A stretch of DNA of 64,000 nt. Origin: DATJMJ01 sp035503915 (GTDB taxonomy: Bacteria > Actinomycetota > Acidimicrobiia > Acidimicrobiales > Palsa-688). This document shows positions 46,114 to 54,990 of the stretch, one piece after another. The notes under the pieces were generated by a model, which did not search any database, was not told the DNA's origin, and saw only the letters and a program-made list of their open reading frames with translations. A program made the translations under genes and the position numbers. The DNA lies in NCBI GenBank assembly GCA_035503915.1, contig DATJSU010000053.1:62001-126000 (forward strand). The letters run 5' to 3'. Position 1 is the stretch's first letter. Each line of letters starts with the position of its first letter.

Positions 46114-49100
46114 TTAGCCCGTAGACGGGGCTCCGTTCCACAAACAGGCAGGTCCAAGTAGTACCCGCAACTCAGCAAGCAGGCCGGGAGTGGTGTAGAC
46201 GTTGAACTCGGGGGGCAGGCGGATGACCTTGCCCCCGACATGCAGGTGCACCGGTGAGGTGCCTGGGTGCTCCTTTAGGAGCTCCTTAAGGCGGGCGACC
46301 CGGGTGTCGTCGACGGCGTTGACCGGCAACACGACACGGAGAGGGTCGGCACCGCTGAGGGTGAGCTGCGGGCGCTTCAGTTCCGAGCAGACAAGCTTGG
46401 GCACCTCGTCGCGGAGGTCCAGACGGCCTCGCACGCAGACCACGGCGTCGTCGGCCAGCAGGTAGCCGACCTCGGTCATCGTCCGCGGGAAAACAAAGAC
46501 CTCGATCGATGACTCCAGATCTTCGAGAACGAAAGTCGCCATCAGCTCACCACGCTTGGTGTACTTGCGTGAGAGCCCTGTGATGACACCGGCCACCCAC
46601 CGGTCGGCGAAATTGCCGGGGCCGCCGGCATAGGCCCCTACCCCACCGCCCGCCGGTGCCGGGCTGGCACCTCCAGCTTCGCGGTTGGCATCTTCCCGCA
46701 GGTCAAGGATGGTGCAGTCGGCATGCCGGCGCAGAGCGGCCTCGGCGCCGACGAGGGGGTGGTCGCTGACGTAGAGGCCGAGCATCTCCTTTTCGAACGC
46801 GAGCTTGGTGTGCTTGTCGAACTCCTGTTCGGGGACCGGGACTTTGGAGTCGTCGAACAGGTCGCCCCCTCCCCCCGGGTCGGCGAAGAGGCTGAGCACT
46901 CCCTGGTCGGCCTCTCGCCTGCGAGCCAGCGTGCGCTCGACTACCTGCTCGAAGATCAGGCAGAGGCCCTGCCGGGGATGCCCAAGGCAGTCAAAAGCGC
47001 CCGCTTTGACAAGCGACTCGACAGTCCTCTTGTTGAGCACGACAGGGTCCACCCTGTTACAAAAATCATAAAAGTCACTGAAAGGCCCCGCAGTCTCTCT
47101 CTCGCTTACGATCCGCTCGACGAGGCCCTCCCCTACATTGCGAATTGCCGAGAGCCCAAAGGGGATGACCCCGCGGCTCGTGCTTGTTCCGTCCGAGCCC
47201 GGCGCCGGGCGCACGGCCGTGAAGTCCGAAGTCGAAAGGTTTATGTCCGGCACGAGGACCTCGATCCCCATGACCCTGCACTCGGCCAGGTAGACCGCCA
47301 TCCGGTCCTTGTCGTCTTTGACGCTCGTAAGCAAGCAGGCCATGTACTCGACTGGGTGGTTGGCTTTGAGCCACGCTGTCCAATAAGCGACCAGGCCGTA
47401 GCCATAGGCGTGGCTCTTGCCGAAGGCGTAGTCAGCGAACGGCTCAATGAGGTCGAAGATCGCAGTGCCGATGGCCGCCCCGTAACCGGTCTTCTCACAC
47501 CCGGCGACGAACTTTTCCCGCTCTTTTGCCATTATCTCACGGACTTTTTTGCCTGCAGCCTTGCGCAGGGTCTCCGCTTCGCCGAGAGAGTAGCCCGCGA
47601 AGCGTTGCGCCACCCGCAACATCGACTCCTGGTAGATCATCAGCCCGTAAGTGTCGCTCAGAACTTCCGCCATGTCGGGGTGGAGGGACGTCACCGGCTT
47701 GCGCCCGTTTTTGCGGTCGGCGTAATCGAAATGCATGTTGGCAGCCATCGGCCCCGGCCTGTAAAGAGCAACGAGCGCCGCCACGTCGCCGAGGTTGGTC
47801 GGCGCCAAGGCTCGCACTAGAGCGCGCATGTTGGCGCCTTCGAGTTGGAAAACGCCTACCGTGTCGCCCCTCTGCAGCAACTCGTAAGTAGCCAGGTCGT
47901 CGAGGGGGAGGTCGTCGATGTTCGGTCGAGCGCCGATGTTCACCTCGATCATGTCCAAGGTCCTCTCGATCACCGAGAGGTTACGCAGCCCGAGAAAGTC
48001 CATCTTGAGCAGGCCAAGCTCCTCGACAGCGTGCATTTCGTACTGGGTCACGATCGGCGCGTCCTCGGGCCGGCCGCCGGGCTCGGGTTTGCGCTGGACG
48101 GGGAGGTGCTCGGTGAGGGGGTCACCGGAGATCACGACCGCCGCAGCGTGGATCCCGTCCTGGCGACGGAGCCCTTCGAGGCCCATGGCGACGTCGACCA
48201 CGCGCTTTACGTCTGGGTCCGCGGCGTACATATCGCGAAGCTCCGAGGCAACTTTGTAACCGTCAGAGTGCTTTGGGTCATCCCGGAAGCACGCCCAAAG
48301 CGGGGTGTCCCGGCCCATGACTAGCGGAGGCATGGCCTTGGCAACCCGGTCGCCGAGGCCATAGGGGTACCCGAGCACCCTGGCGGCATCGCGCACTGCC
48401 GCTCGCGCCTTGATCGTGGAGAAAGTCACGATCTGCGCTACATGGTCCCAACCCCAGCGCTCCGAGGCGTAGCGGATCATCTCGGCGCGGTAACGCTCGT
48501 CGAAGTCCATGTCTATGTCCGGCATCTGGGTGCGCCCGGGGTTGAGGAACCTCTCGAAGAGCAAGTCGTAACGGATGGGGTCGAGGTCGACGATCCGCAA
48601 GCAATAAGCGACGCAGCACCCGGCTGCGCTCCCGCGCCCGGGCCCAACGCGGATCTTGTTGTCGCGAGCGTGGCGGATGAGGTCCCAACAAACAAGGAAA
48701 TAATCTGAAAAACCCATGGAAGCTATCACGCCAAGCTCGTAATCGAGGCGCTCGGCGACATTGCCCGGCAGCGGGCTCCCATAGCGCTCCGTGGCTCCCA
48801 GCACGGTCAGGTGCCGGAGGTACTCGTCCGAGGTCGCGAACCCATCGGGCAATGGGAAGGACGGGAGCTTGGGCTTGCCGAGCTCGATGTTCACGTCTGC
48901 CCGCTCGGCCACCCACAAGGTGTTGTCGCAGGCCTCGGGCAGCTCCGAGAAGAGAGCACGCATCTCGGCTGCAGTTTTGAGGTAGTGCTCTGAGCCCTCG
49001 AAGCGGAACCTCTTTGGGTCGTCCATGTTGGAGCCCGTCTGCACGCACAAAAGGGCGTCGTGCGCCAGGTGGTCCTCCCGGGTCGTGTAGTGGCTGTCGT

Positions 49101-49755
49101 TCGTCGCCATGAGCGGGGCGTTTAGCCGCCGGGCGATGTCGACGAGCTGCGGGTTGGTCTTACGCTGTTTTTCGATCCCGTGGTCCTGCAGCTCGACGAA
49201 GAGGTTGTCGCGCCCAAAAATCTCCTGCAAACGAGCCGTCGTTTGTGTCGCCTGCTCCACATCGCCACGCAACAAGGCCTGGTTGACCAAGCCGCCAAGG
49301 CAGCCCGTAGTGGCGATCACGCCTTCGTGGTAGCGCTCGAGGAGCTCCCAGTCGGTGCGGGGCTTGTAGAAATACCCCGACAGGTAGGCCTCGGAGGACA
49401 ACTTGAGGAGGTTTTTGTAACCACGGTTGTCCTCTGCGAGCAGAGTCAAGTGGTAGTAAAGCTTCTCGCCCTCCTCGGCATCGCCGCCCGTGTCGTCCAG
49501 ACGGCCGCGCCGCAGCGGGCGCTCGAAGCGGCTCTCTCCCGCCTGGTAGGCCTCTATGCCGATTATCGGTTTTAGGCCTTTGGCCTTGGCCGCTTTGTAG
49601 AAATCCAAAGCCCCGTACATATTGCCGTGGTCGGTAATGGCTATCGCTTGCTGCCCGTCGGCAGCAGCGCGCTCCACGACTTCATGAACTCTCGCCGCGC
49701 CGTCGAGCATCGAGAACTCCGTGTGGAGGTGCAGGTGCACGAACTGCTCGCCCAT
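46114..49755 (-). CDS. dnaE: DNA polymerase III alpha subunit DnaE
   Basis: Replicative polymerase catalytic subunit, 1213 residues. PHP domain at the N-terminus (HLHLHTEFSMLDGA, TDHGNMYGALDFY) with its metal-binding His and Asp mostly kept. The palm has PDIDMDFDE (412-420) carrying two catalytic Asp. Then fingers, helix-hairpin-helix (GGLSA-type segment at VIPFGLSAIRNVGEG), beta-clamp motif region and an OB fold (VAGVITGLSRKYTKRGELMATFVLED). Length and PHP fit the main DnaE1 rather than the error-prone DnaE2. ATG at 49755 with AGGAGG eleven bases upstream. DnaA-box-like sites lie upstream. Confidence 0.97.
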   Translation of the reverse strand: MGEQFVHLHLHTEFSMLDGAARVHEVVERAAADGQQAIAITDHGNMYGALDFYKAAKAKGLKPIIGIEAYQAGESRFERPLRRGRLDDTGGDAEEGEKLYYHLTLLAEDNRGYKNLLKLSSEAYLSGYFYKPRTDWELLERYHEGVIATTGCLGGLVNQALLRGDVEQATQTTARLQEIFGRDNLFVELQDHGIEKQRKTNPQLVDIARRLNAPLMATNDSHYTTREDHLAHDALLCVQTGSNMDDPKRFRFEGSEHYLKTAAEMRALFSELPEACDNTLWVAERADVNIELGKPKLPSFPLPDGFATSDEYLRHLTVLGATERYGSPLPGNVAERLDYELGVIASMGFSDYFLVCWDLIRHARDNKIRVGPGRGSAAGCCVAYCLRIVDLDPIRYDLLFERFLNPGRTQMPDIDMDFDERYRAEMIRYASERWGWDHVAQIVTFSTIKARAAVRDAARVLGYPYGLGDRVAKAMPPLVMGRDTPLWACFRDDPKHSDGYKVASELRDMYAADPDVKRVVDVAMGLEGLRRQDGIHAAAVVISGDPLTEHLPVQRKPEPGGRPEDAPIVTQYEMHAVEELGLLKMDFLGLRNLSVIERTLDMIEVNIGARPNIDDLPLDDLATYELLQRGDTVGVFQLEGANMRALVRALAPTNLGDVAALVALYRPGPMAANMHFDYADRKNGRKPVTSLHPDMAEVLSDTYGLMIYQESMLRVAQRFAGYSLGEAETLRKAAGKKVREIMAKEREKFVAGCEKTGYGAAIGTAIFDLIEPFADYAFGKSHAYGYGLVAYWTAWLKANHPVEYMACLLTSVKDDKDRMAVYLAECRVMGIEVLVPDINLSTSDFTAVRPAPGSDGTSTSRGVIPFGLSAIRNVGEGLVERIVSERETAGPFSDFYDFCNRVDPVVLNKRTVESLVKAGAFDCLGHPRQGLCLIFEQVVERTLARRREADQGVLSLFADPGGGGDLFDDSKVPVPEQEFDKHTKLAFEKEMLGLYVSDHPLVGAEAALRRHADCTILDLREDANREAGGASPAPAGGGVGAYAGGPGNFADRWVAGVITGLSRKYTKRGELMATFVLEDLESSIEVFVFPRTMTEVGYLLADDAVVCVRGRLDLRDEVPKLVCSELKRPQLTLSGADPLRVVLPVNAVDDTRVARLKELLKEHPGTSPVHLHVGGKVIRLPPEFNVYTTPGLLAELRVLLGPACLWNGAPSTG

Positions 49756-49808
49756 CTGCTGGTTGGACCTCCTTCCCAGCGCCTCGGCGCCCGCCGCTCC
49801 CGCAGACC

Positions 49809-49828
49809 TGTGGTAAAGCTGTGGACAA
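49809..49828. promoter_or_regulatory. Two DnaA-box-like sequences upstream of dnaE
   Basis: TGTGGACAA at 49820-49828 is the complement of TTGTCCACA, a known actinobacterial DnaA box. TGTGGTAAA at 49809-49817 is a weaker copy in the same orientation, 11 bases away, about one helical turn. They sit 54-73 bases before the dnaE start, where the promoter should be. Only two boxes are seen, so this is not an origin. Confidence 0.45.
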
Positions 49829-49931
49829 TTACACCCATGTTGTTTTGAGCGAATCTAGCGCGCCCCAAGGACGCTTACCAAGGGCGGCTCCCAGGGAGAG
49901 CCCCCAGGATGGCGACTGAGCTCGACTGAGC

Positions 49932-50441
49932 CTAGAGGTACGCCCCGGGCATTGGCTGGTCGTCCCCTCCCGCGCGTTCGCCCCGGCCGCTTGGTAGGCC
50001 GCGCCGGATGTCTTCGAGCTGTGCCCTCTGCGCCATCTGCTGCGCGTAGAGCGTCGCTTGGATGCCGTGGAACAAACCTTCGAGCCACCCGACGAGCTGT
50101 GCCTGTGCCACACGCAGCTCCGACTGGCTCGGCACCGACTCAGGGTGAAAACTCGGCGCCATGCGGGAAAGTTCTGCTGAAAGATCGGGTGAGAGGCCAT
50201 CTTGGAGCTCTCGCAGGGAAGTCTCGTAGATCTCGCGGAGGCGGATGCGGCTCGCCTCGTCCAGGGAACTTTGGCGCACTTCTTCGAGGAGCTGGCGGAT
50301 CATCGAGCCGATGCGCATGAGCTTGGCCGGCTGCTCGACCGTCTCGCCGTCGTCAGCGCTGCCTACGGCCTGCTCTCGTGGGACTGGGGACGGCGGCACC
50401 ACGATCAGGCGCGGCTCGGAGCCTCGAGGCGTGTTTGTCAC
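49932..50441 (-). CDS. bpa: Bacterial proteasome activator Bpa (PafE), DUF2587
   Basis: ATP-independent ring-shaped activator of the 20S proteasome in actinobacteria. 169 residues. The conserved helical core PAKLMRIGSMIRQLLEEVR, LREIYETSLRELQDGLSP and LRVAQAQLVGWLEGLFHGIQ is clear. The C-terminus is GAYL; the family ends in GQYL, which docks in the proteasome pocket, so a Gln-to-Ala change is seen with Tyr-Leu kept. The N-terminal 35 residues look disordered. GTG at 50441 with CAGAAT six bases upstream. No proteasome subunit gene is in the window. Confidence 0.9.
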   Translation of the reverse strand: MTNTPRGSEPRLIVVPPSPVPREQAVGSADDGETVEQPAKLMRIGSMIRQLLEEVRQSSLDEASRIRLREIYETSLRELQDGLSPDLSAELSRMAPSFHPESVPSQSELRVAQAQLVGWLEGLFHGIQATLYAQQMAQRAQLEDIRRGLPSGRGERAGGDDQPMPGAYL

Positions 50442-50471
50442 AGGCCCATTCTGGCCCAGCCCGGCGCCGCC

Positions 50472-50717
50472 CTAGGCGAATGGCAGGAGGGCACGCGCTT
50501 CGAGCCGGCCCCTGTGCGCCGCCGCAACGAAAAACCGAACTGGTGTGCCGAGGGCGATGTCCCTGGAACCACCGGCGATCTCCGTGCAATGGAAGGGGTA
50601 CGTCAGCCCCCCCGGCACTTGGACCTCCCCGAGCCCGGCGTCGCGGTCAAAGGAGCTGACCTCCCCCGCCAACAGCTCACGGGCCGGGCCCAGCCCACCG
50701 TGAGGCACCCACGTCAC
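50472..50717 (-). CDS. Cold-shock-like small OB-fold protein
   Basis: 81 residues resembling a diverged cold-shock domain: GEVSSFDRDAGLGEV, PFHCTEIAGGSRDIALGTPVRFFV and GRLEARAL match the strand pattern, while the RNP1 aromatic KGFGFI is reduced to GLGEVQ. Nucleic-acid binding is plausible but unproven. GTG at 50717 overlaps the hisG stop (GTGA), so it is coupled to hisG; the first 15 residues lie outside the fold and a later TTG may be the start. bpa follows 30 bases downstream. Confidence 0.7.
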   Translation of the reverse strand: MTWVPHGGLGPARELLAGEVSSFDRDAGLGEVQVPGGLTYPFHCTEIAGGSRDIALGTPVRFFVAAAHRGRLEARALLPFA

Positions 50718-51589
50718 GGCACGATCTTTCTTATCGGGAGCTCGATTATGTCTGAGGCTCCTGCGTCCTTTAGCTCAGGGATCAGCTTGTTGATCGCTTC
50801 GGTGGGCACGACCGTCTCGACCGCGTAGCTGCCTCCCCCGAACAGCTCAGAAACGGTCGGGCTCCGCATGGCCGGGAGGAGCGAGATGACTCTGCCCAAG
50901 TCGGAGGCCCCGACGTTGAGCTTGACGAGCACCCGGCCGCGCGCCTGGAGGGCTCCTTGGAGGAGAGTACTGATGTCGTCCATCGCCTTTCGGCGGTCCG
51001 GGTCGGCTGCAGCCGAAGGGTTGGCAACCAGCTCGGTGAGAGAGACAAGAACCGTGTCGATGACCCGGAGCCCGGCCGCCTTGAGCGCCCTGCCGGTCTC
51101 GGTCAGTTCCACTACCGCGTCGGCTATCTCAGGCACCTTCGCCTCGGTCGCCCCGTAGGAGAGGACGACGTCCGCCTCGACCCCGTTGGCCGCCATGAAC
51201 CTCTCCGTGAGGCGAGGGTACTCGGTAGATATCCGCACACCTTTCGGCATGTCTTTGGCGGACTGCCAAGGAGAGCCGGAGGCGACCGCAAGCACGATCC
51301 GGATCGGTTGGGCCGTGTTTTTCGAGTAGGTGAGCTCACCGAGAGAGGCGACGGTGGCGCCGGTTTCCTCTACCCAGTCGCGGCCGGTAATGCCCAAGTC
51401 GAAAAGACCGTCGGCTACGTAGCGCGGGATCTCCTGGGGCCGGAGGATCCTGACTTCGGAGATGCGGTGGTCCCTTACGCTCGCTCGGTAGTCAACGTCG
51501 GAGCTGCGGGACACCGTCAGGTCCGCGGCCTCGAACAACTCGAGGGTGGCGCGCTCCAGGGAGCCTTTAGGGAGGACGAGGCGAAGCAC
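50714..51589 (-). CDS. hisG: ATP phosphoribosyltransferase HisG, long form
   Basis: First enzyme of histidine synthesis, joining ATP and PRPP. 291 residues, the long form with a C-terminal regulatory ACT-like domain (ETVVPTEAINKLIPELKDAGASDIIELPI, in two parts), so no HisZ is needed. LRLVLPKGSLERATLELF, RPQEIPRYVADGLFDLGITGRDWV and the PRPP loop near VELTETGRAL are seen. GTG at 51589 is preceded by TAAGGT eight bases upstream, which also reads as the weak SD AAGGTGA. No hisE is adjacent. Confidence 0.96.
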   Translation of the reverse strand: MLRLVLPKGSLERATLELFEAADLTVSRSSDVDYRASVRDHRISEVRILRPQEIPRYVADGLFDLGITGRDWVEETGATVASLGELTYSKNTAQPIRIVLAVASGSPWQSAKDMPKGVRISTEYPRLTERFMAANGVEADVVLSYGATEAKVPEIADAVVELTETGRALKAAGLRVIDTVLVSLTELVANPSAAADPDRRKAMDDISTLLQGALQARGRVLVKLNVGASDLGRVISLLPAMRSPTVSELFGGGSYAVETVVPTEAINKLIPELKDAGASDIIELPIRKIVP

Positions 51590-51652
51590 GGGCCGTCACC
51601 TTACTGCGCGACGCCCCTCGAGCCCCAGCCGGTGGCTCCAGCAGCCCAGCCC

Positions 51653-52120
51653 TTAGTGGGGCTGCTCACCTGCCAGCACGCTTATCGCGTGCGGAAGGAG
51701 GTCGACAACGGCGGCCAGGCACTCCAGGGCACCTTTTGGTGAACCGGGGAGATTGATGACCAATGCGTGGCCCCGGGTGCCGGCGATCCCACGAGATAGC
51801 GGTGCCAAGGGGCTGGACCGGTGCATGGCCTCGCCAAACCCAGGGGCGTGGCGGTCCAGGACCTCCGCGGTTCCTTCAGGCGTTTGGTCGCGGGGCCCGA
51901 AGCCGGTGCCGCCCGTAGTCACTACCACCCCCACGAAAGACGCCGCCATCCTCACGAGGTCCCCTGCGACAGAGGCCGCACCGTCCGCCACCTGAGCTTC
52001 CTCTACTACCTCGAAGCCCGCGTCACGGAGGGCTTGGGCTACCGCAGGCCCGCTCTCGTCGGTGCGCTCACCGCGCTTCACCGAGTCAGAAACTGTCAGC
52101 ACCTTTGCCTGGTAGCTCAC
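51653..52120 (-). CDS. Molybdopterin adenylyltransferase-like protein (MogA/MoaB family)
   Basis: 155 residues of the MoCF-binding fold used in molybdenum cofactor synthesis. VLTVSDSVKRGERTDESGP, VVVTTGGTGFGPRDQTPE (the molybdopterin-binding loop) and VINLPGSPKGALECL are characteristic. MogA and MoaB types are hard to separate on sequence. GTG at 52120 overlaps the rpe stop (GTGA). No other molybdenum-cofactor gene is in the window, so the functional context is not shown here. Confidence 0.88.
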   Translation of the reverse strand: MSYQAKVLTVSDSVKRGERTDESGPAVAQALRDAGFEVVEEAQVADGAASVAGDLVRMAASFVGVVVTTGGTGFGPRDQTPEGTAEVLDRHAPGFGEAMHRSSPLAPLSRGIAGTRGHALVINLPGSPKGALECLAAVVDLLPHAISVLAGEQPH

Positions 52121-52857
52121 CAGCCCTCCGGTTGCGCCCCTGCGGTTTGCCCGGCCCCGGCCAGTGCACCATTTGCCGCCTCGCGGATCTCGCCAGCGGC
52201 TGCCACGGGGTCATCATGGCCGAAGATGGCGCTCCCCGCAACGAGCAGGCGTGCGCCTGCACGGGCTACTGCGGGCGCCGTCATAGGGTCGATGCCCCCG
52301 TCTACCTCGAGCTCGACTCCGAGCCCGCGGGCATCCACCGCCTGACGGGCGCGTGAGATCTTCGGGACGACCTCGCCCATGAAGCTCTGGCCGCCGAAGC
52401 CTGGGTGGACGGTCATGACGAGCAACAGGTCAACTTGGTCGAGCCACGGTTCGCAGGATTCAAAAGGAGTTTCAGGGTTGAGGGCGAGGCCCACGTCCAA
52501 CCCGAGGTCGCGCATCTGTTTGATCAGGTTGCCCGTCCCACCGATCTCGACGTGGATGGTGCAGCCGTTAGCTCCCGCGTCCTTGAACGCCCCCAAGAAC
52601 CGGCCGGGGTTGTCCATCATCAAGTGGCAGTCGAGGTAGAGGTCACTGTGGCGGCGGACCCACTTCACGACCGGAGGGCCAATGGTGAGGTTCGGCACGA
52701 AGTGGCCGTCCATGATGTCCACGTGAAGGACATCGGCTTGTGACCGCACCCGGTCGATGTCCTCGCCGAGCTGAGCGAAGTCCGCCGAAAGGATCGACGG
52801 CGCGACCCGCACCGCTCCGGTTGAACTTTCACGGTTATAGGGCGAGGGCTCAGGCAT
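52117..52857 (-). CDS. rpe: Ribulose-phosphate 3-epimerase
   Basis: TIM-barrel metal enzyme of the pentose phosphate pathway. 246 residues. VAPSILSADFAQLGEDI, VDIMDGHFVPNLTIGP, DCHLMMDNP, MTVHPGFGGQSF and ELEVDGGI hold the metal ligands and catalytic Asp residues. ATG at 52857 has TAGCTT eight bases upstream and no SD, pointing to a leaderless transcript that may start a unit rpe-mog-hisG. The first ~17 residues before the barrel are extra. Confidence 0.96.
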   Translation of the reverse strand: MPEPSPYNRESSTGAVRVAPSILSADFAQLGEDIDRVRSQADVLHVDIMDGHFVPNLTIGPPVVKWVRRHSDLYLDCHLMMDNPGRFLGAFKDAGANGCTIHVEIGGTGNLIKQMRDLGLDVGLALNPETPFESCEPWLDQVDLLLVMTVHPGFGGQSFMGEVVPKISRARQAVDARGLGVELEVDGGIDPMTAPAVARAGARLLVAGSAIFGHDDPVAAAGEIREAANGALAGAGQTAGAQPEGW

Positions 52858-52898
52858 TGACGCCGAAGCTAGCGCCAGGAAGTGCAGTTTTCACAGGC

Positions 52899-54137
52899 TT
52901 AGCTCCGCGCACCATGTTCCTCGGTACGTCCGAGCGCAAGCACGTACATGCCATCGGTGCCCGCAGCCTGGGGAAGGAGGCGTGCACCCCTGCCGAAAGG
53001 CTCCCATGGCGGGCCAGGTGCCCTCACCGCTTGCCAGGCGCCGCCCGGCGGGGAGGTGGTTGTCGCACCCGCCTTGCCCACCAGCCACTCGTCGATCCCG
53101 GTCGTCTCCTCCCAAGTGAGCGTGCAGACGCTGTAGACGAGCACGCCACCCGGGCAAACCAAGCTCGCTGCTGCCGCCAACAACCTGCGCTGAAGCTGGG
53201 CCAGGCGAGGCACGTCCTCGGGCCTCGCGCGCCAACGAGCGTCTGGCCGTCTGCGCAGCACCCCAAGGCCGCTGCAGGGAGCATCGACCAGGACCCCGGC
53301 GAACGAAGCAGGCCTCAACGAGGGGACCGTGCCGTCGGCGACCAAAACGGAGACGTCGCCGAGCCCGAGGCGCGACACATTGGCAGCGATCATCTGAGCC
53401 CTGCTGGCGGCGACATCTGCCGCAACGACGAAACGCCCGCACCGAGCGAGCTGGGTTGCTTTGCCGCCGGGCGCAGCGCACAGGTCGAGCACAGGCCCGG
53501 CCGGCGCGTCGCTGAGGAGCTCTCCCATGTGCTCCCCCACCCACTGGCTGGCGAGATCTTGCACATAGCCGTCGGGGCGCATGTGCACTGAGGCCGGCTC
53601 GTTCATTTGCTCGAGCGCCGCGAAGGCCTGAGCCTCTCCGAGGTCCCCGACCAGCCTCGCTACCACCCAGTTTGGGTAGCTGAGACGCGTACCCGCATCG
53701 GGCCAACGGAGCGGGCCAGCTTCGACGAGGGCCCCTATACGGCGAAGCACGGCGTTGAGCAGCGGCTTGGCGCGGGGGGGAGATTCGGCCACGGTGGCCG
53801 ATACGGCGGCGTAGGCAGGCACCCGCATGTAGGCGAGCTGGTAGGCGCCCGTGCGAGCCGTGGCGAGGACGACAGGTTCGAGCTCGCCAGTGTGGAACTG
53901 GCCGATCAGCCAGTCACATGCGCGGAGCATGCGCAACGTGCCATAAGTGAGCTCGGTCGCAAAGGCGCGGTCACGCTGGCTCAAGCCCGATGCCGCAAGG
54001 AGCCTCGGGAGCTCGATATTGGCCCGAGCACCGTCTTCGGCAGCGAGCAATGCGCGGATCGCGACTCCCCTCGCGCTGGGCCGTGCTTGCCGGGCCGGGC
54101 GCGACCGGTCTGCGAGGTAACCGCGTTCAGGCGCCAA
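52899..54137 (-). CDS. rsmB: 16S rRNA (cytosine(967)-C5)-methyltransferase RsmB
   Basis: NusB-like N-terminal domain (VAIRALLAAEDGARANIEL, DRAFATELTYGTLR) plus a C-terminal SAM-dependent RNA m5C methyltransferase. LDLCAAPGGKATQLA is motif I; VDAPCSGLGVLRRRPD holds the PC motif, and VYSVCTLTWEET the second Cys (usually TCS, here VCT). About 412 residues from a TTG at 54137 that overlaps the fmt end by 11 bases; the frame continues upstream inside fmt without conserved sequence. The order def-fmt-rsmB is standard. Confidence 0.93.
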   Translation of the reverse strand: MAPERGYLADRSRPARQARPSARGVAIRALLAAEDGARANIELPRLLAASGLSQRDRAFATELTYGTLRMLRACDWLIGQFHTGELEPVVLATARTGAYQLAYMRVPAYAAVSATVAESPPRAKPLLNAVLRRIGALVEAGPLRWPDAGTRLSYPNWVVARLVGDLGEAQAFAALEQMNEPASVHMRPDGYVQDLASQWVGEHMGELLSDAPAGPVLDLCAAPGGKATQLARCGRFVVAADVAASRAQMIAANVSRLGLGDVSVLVADGTVPSLRPASFAGVLVDAPCSGLGVLRRRPDARWRARPEDVPRLAQLQRRLLAAAASLVCPGGVLVYSVCTLTWEETTGIDEWLVGKAGATTTSPPGGAWQAVRAPGPPWEPFGRGARLLPQAAGTDGMYVLALGRTEEHGARS

Positions 54138-54990
54138 AGCGCTCGCCCGGCTGCAGGCGCGCTCCCCTCGCCCACTCTGCCGCAGGCATCGCGGCCTTGC
54201 CCTCAGCCTGGACTTCGAGCAGCTCCAGCAACCCTCCCGCCGTCCCCACAAGTGTCCCCTGGATCTCCCCGGGCGCGATGGCTTGGGAACCCCTGACCAC
54301 ACGTGCGCGGTGAACAAGCAGGCGCTTTCCCCGAAATGTCGTCCAGGCCTTCCCCACCCTCACCACCCGGTTGCACACCACCCCGGTTTGAGCAAAATCG
54401 AGCCGGCGTTCCTTGGCTTCGAGCTTGGCGGCATAGCTCGGCTCGCCTACCTGCGGGACCGGTACGGGGAGGCCCTCCCCCAAGGCGGCGAGCAACATGT
54501 CGGTACCGAGCTTGGCGAGCCTTTCCCGAAGCTCGCAGGCCGTTTCGTCTGGCCCGATTGGCACTGCGCTCAGCGCGTACACCGGGCCGGTGTCCAGGCC
54601 TTCCTCCAACCTCATCAAGCACACCCCGGTCCGCTCGTCGCCGGCGAGGATCGCACGCTCGACGGGCGCTGCGCCCCGCCACCGCGGAAGGAGCGAAAAG
54701 TGCACGTTGACGAGCGTGATGTGAGCGAGCACATCGGGCTTGATGACCCGCCCATAGGCGACTACGACCCCGAGGTCAGCGCCCTTGCCGAGGACCTCGG
54801 AAGGCAGGTAGGCAACCGGCAGCCCGAGCTCTGCGGCCGCCGCTTTGAGCGGGCTCGGGCTCGTCCCCTCACCCCTCCCTCGCCGCTTGTCCGGGCGAGT
54901 GATTACGGCGCGGACTTCGTGGCCCGCTCCCACGAGCGCTCGGAGGGTCATCGCCGACACTTCTGGCGTGCCGAGGAACGCGATCTTCAC
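54127..54990 (-). CDS. fmt: Methionyl-tRNA formyltransferase
   Basis: Formylates initiator Met-tRNA using 10-formyl-THF. 287 residues, slightly short. IAFLGTPEVSAMTLRAL, VVAYGRVIKPDVL and VNVHFSLLPRWRGAAPVERA (active-site Asn/His region plus SLLP loop) are seen, then the linker and an OB-like C-terminal domain. GTG at 54990 overlaps the def stop (GTGA), so it is coupled to def. With def it forms the formylation/deformylation pair. Confidence 0.96.
   Translation of the reverse strand: MKIAFLGTPEVSAMTLRALVGAGHEVRAVITRPDKRRGRGEGTSPSPLKAAAAELGLPVAYLPSEVLGKGADLGVVVAYGRVIKPDVLAHITLVNVHFSLLPRWRGAAPVERAILAGDERTGVCLMRLEEGLDTGPVYALSAVPIGPDETACELRERLAKLGTDMLLAALGEGLPVPVPQVGEPSYAAKLEAKERRLDFAQTGVVCNRVVRVGKAWTTFRGKRLLVHRARVVRGSQAIAPGEIQGTLVGTAGGLLELLEVQAEGKAAMPAAEWARGARLQPGERFGA

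Noticed and set aside
46723..47820. 365-codon plus-strand open frame inside dnaE
   Set aside because: It is antisense to conserved DnaE palm and HhH regions; its composition is that of a shadow frame.
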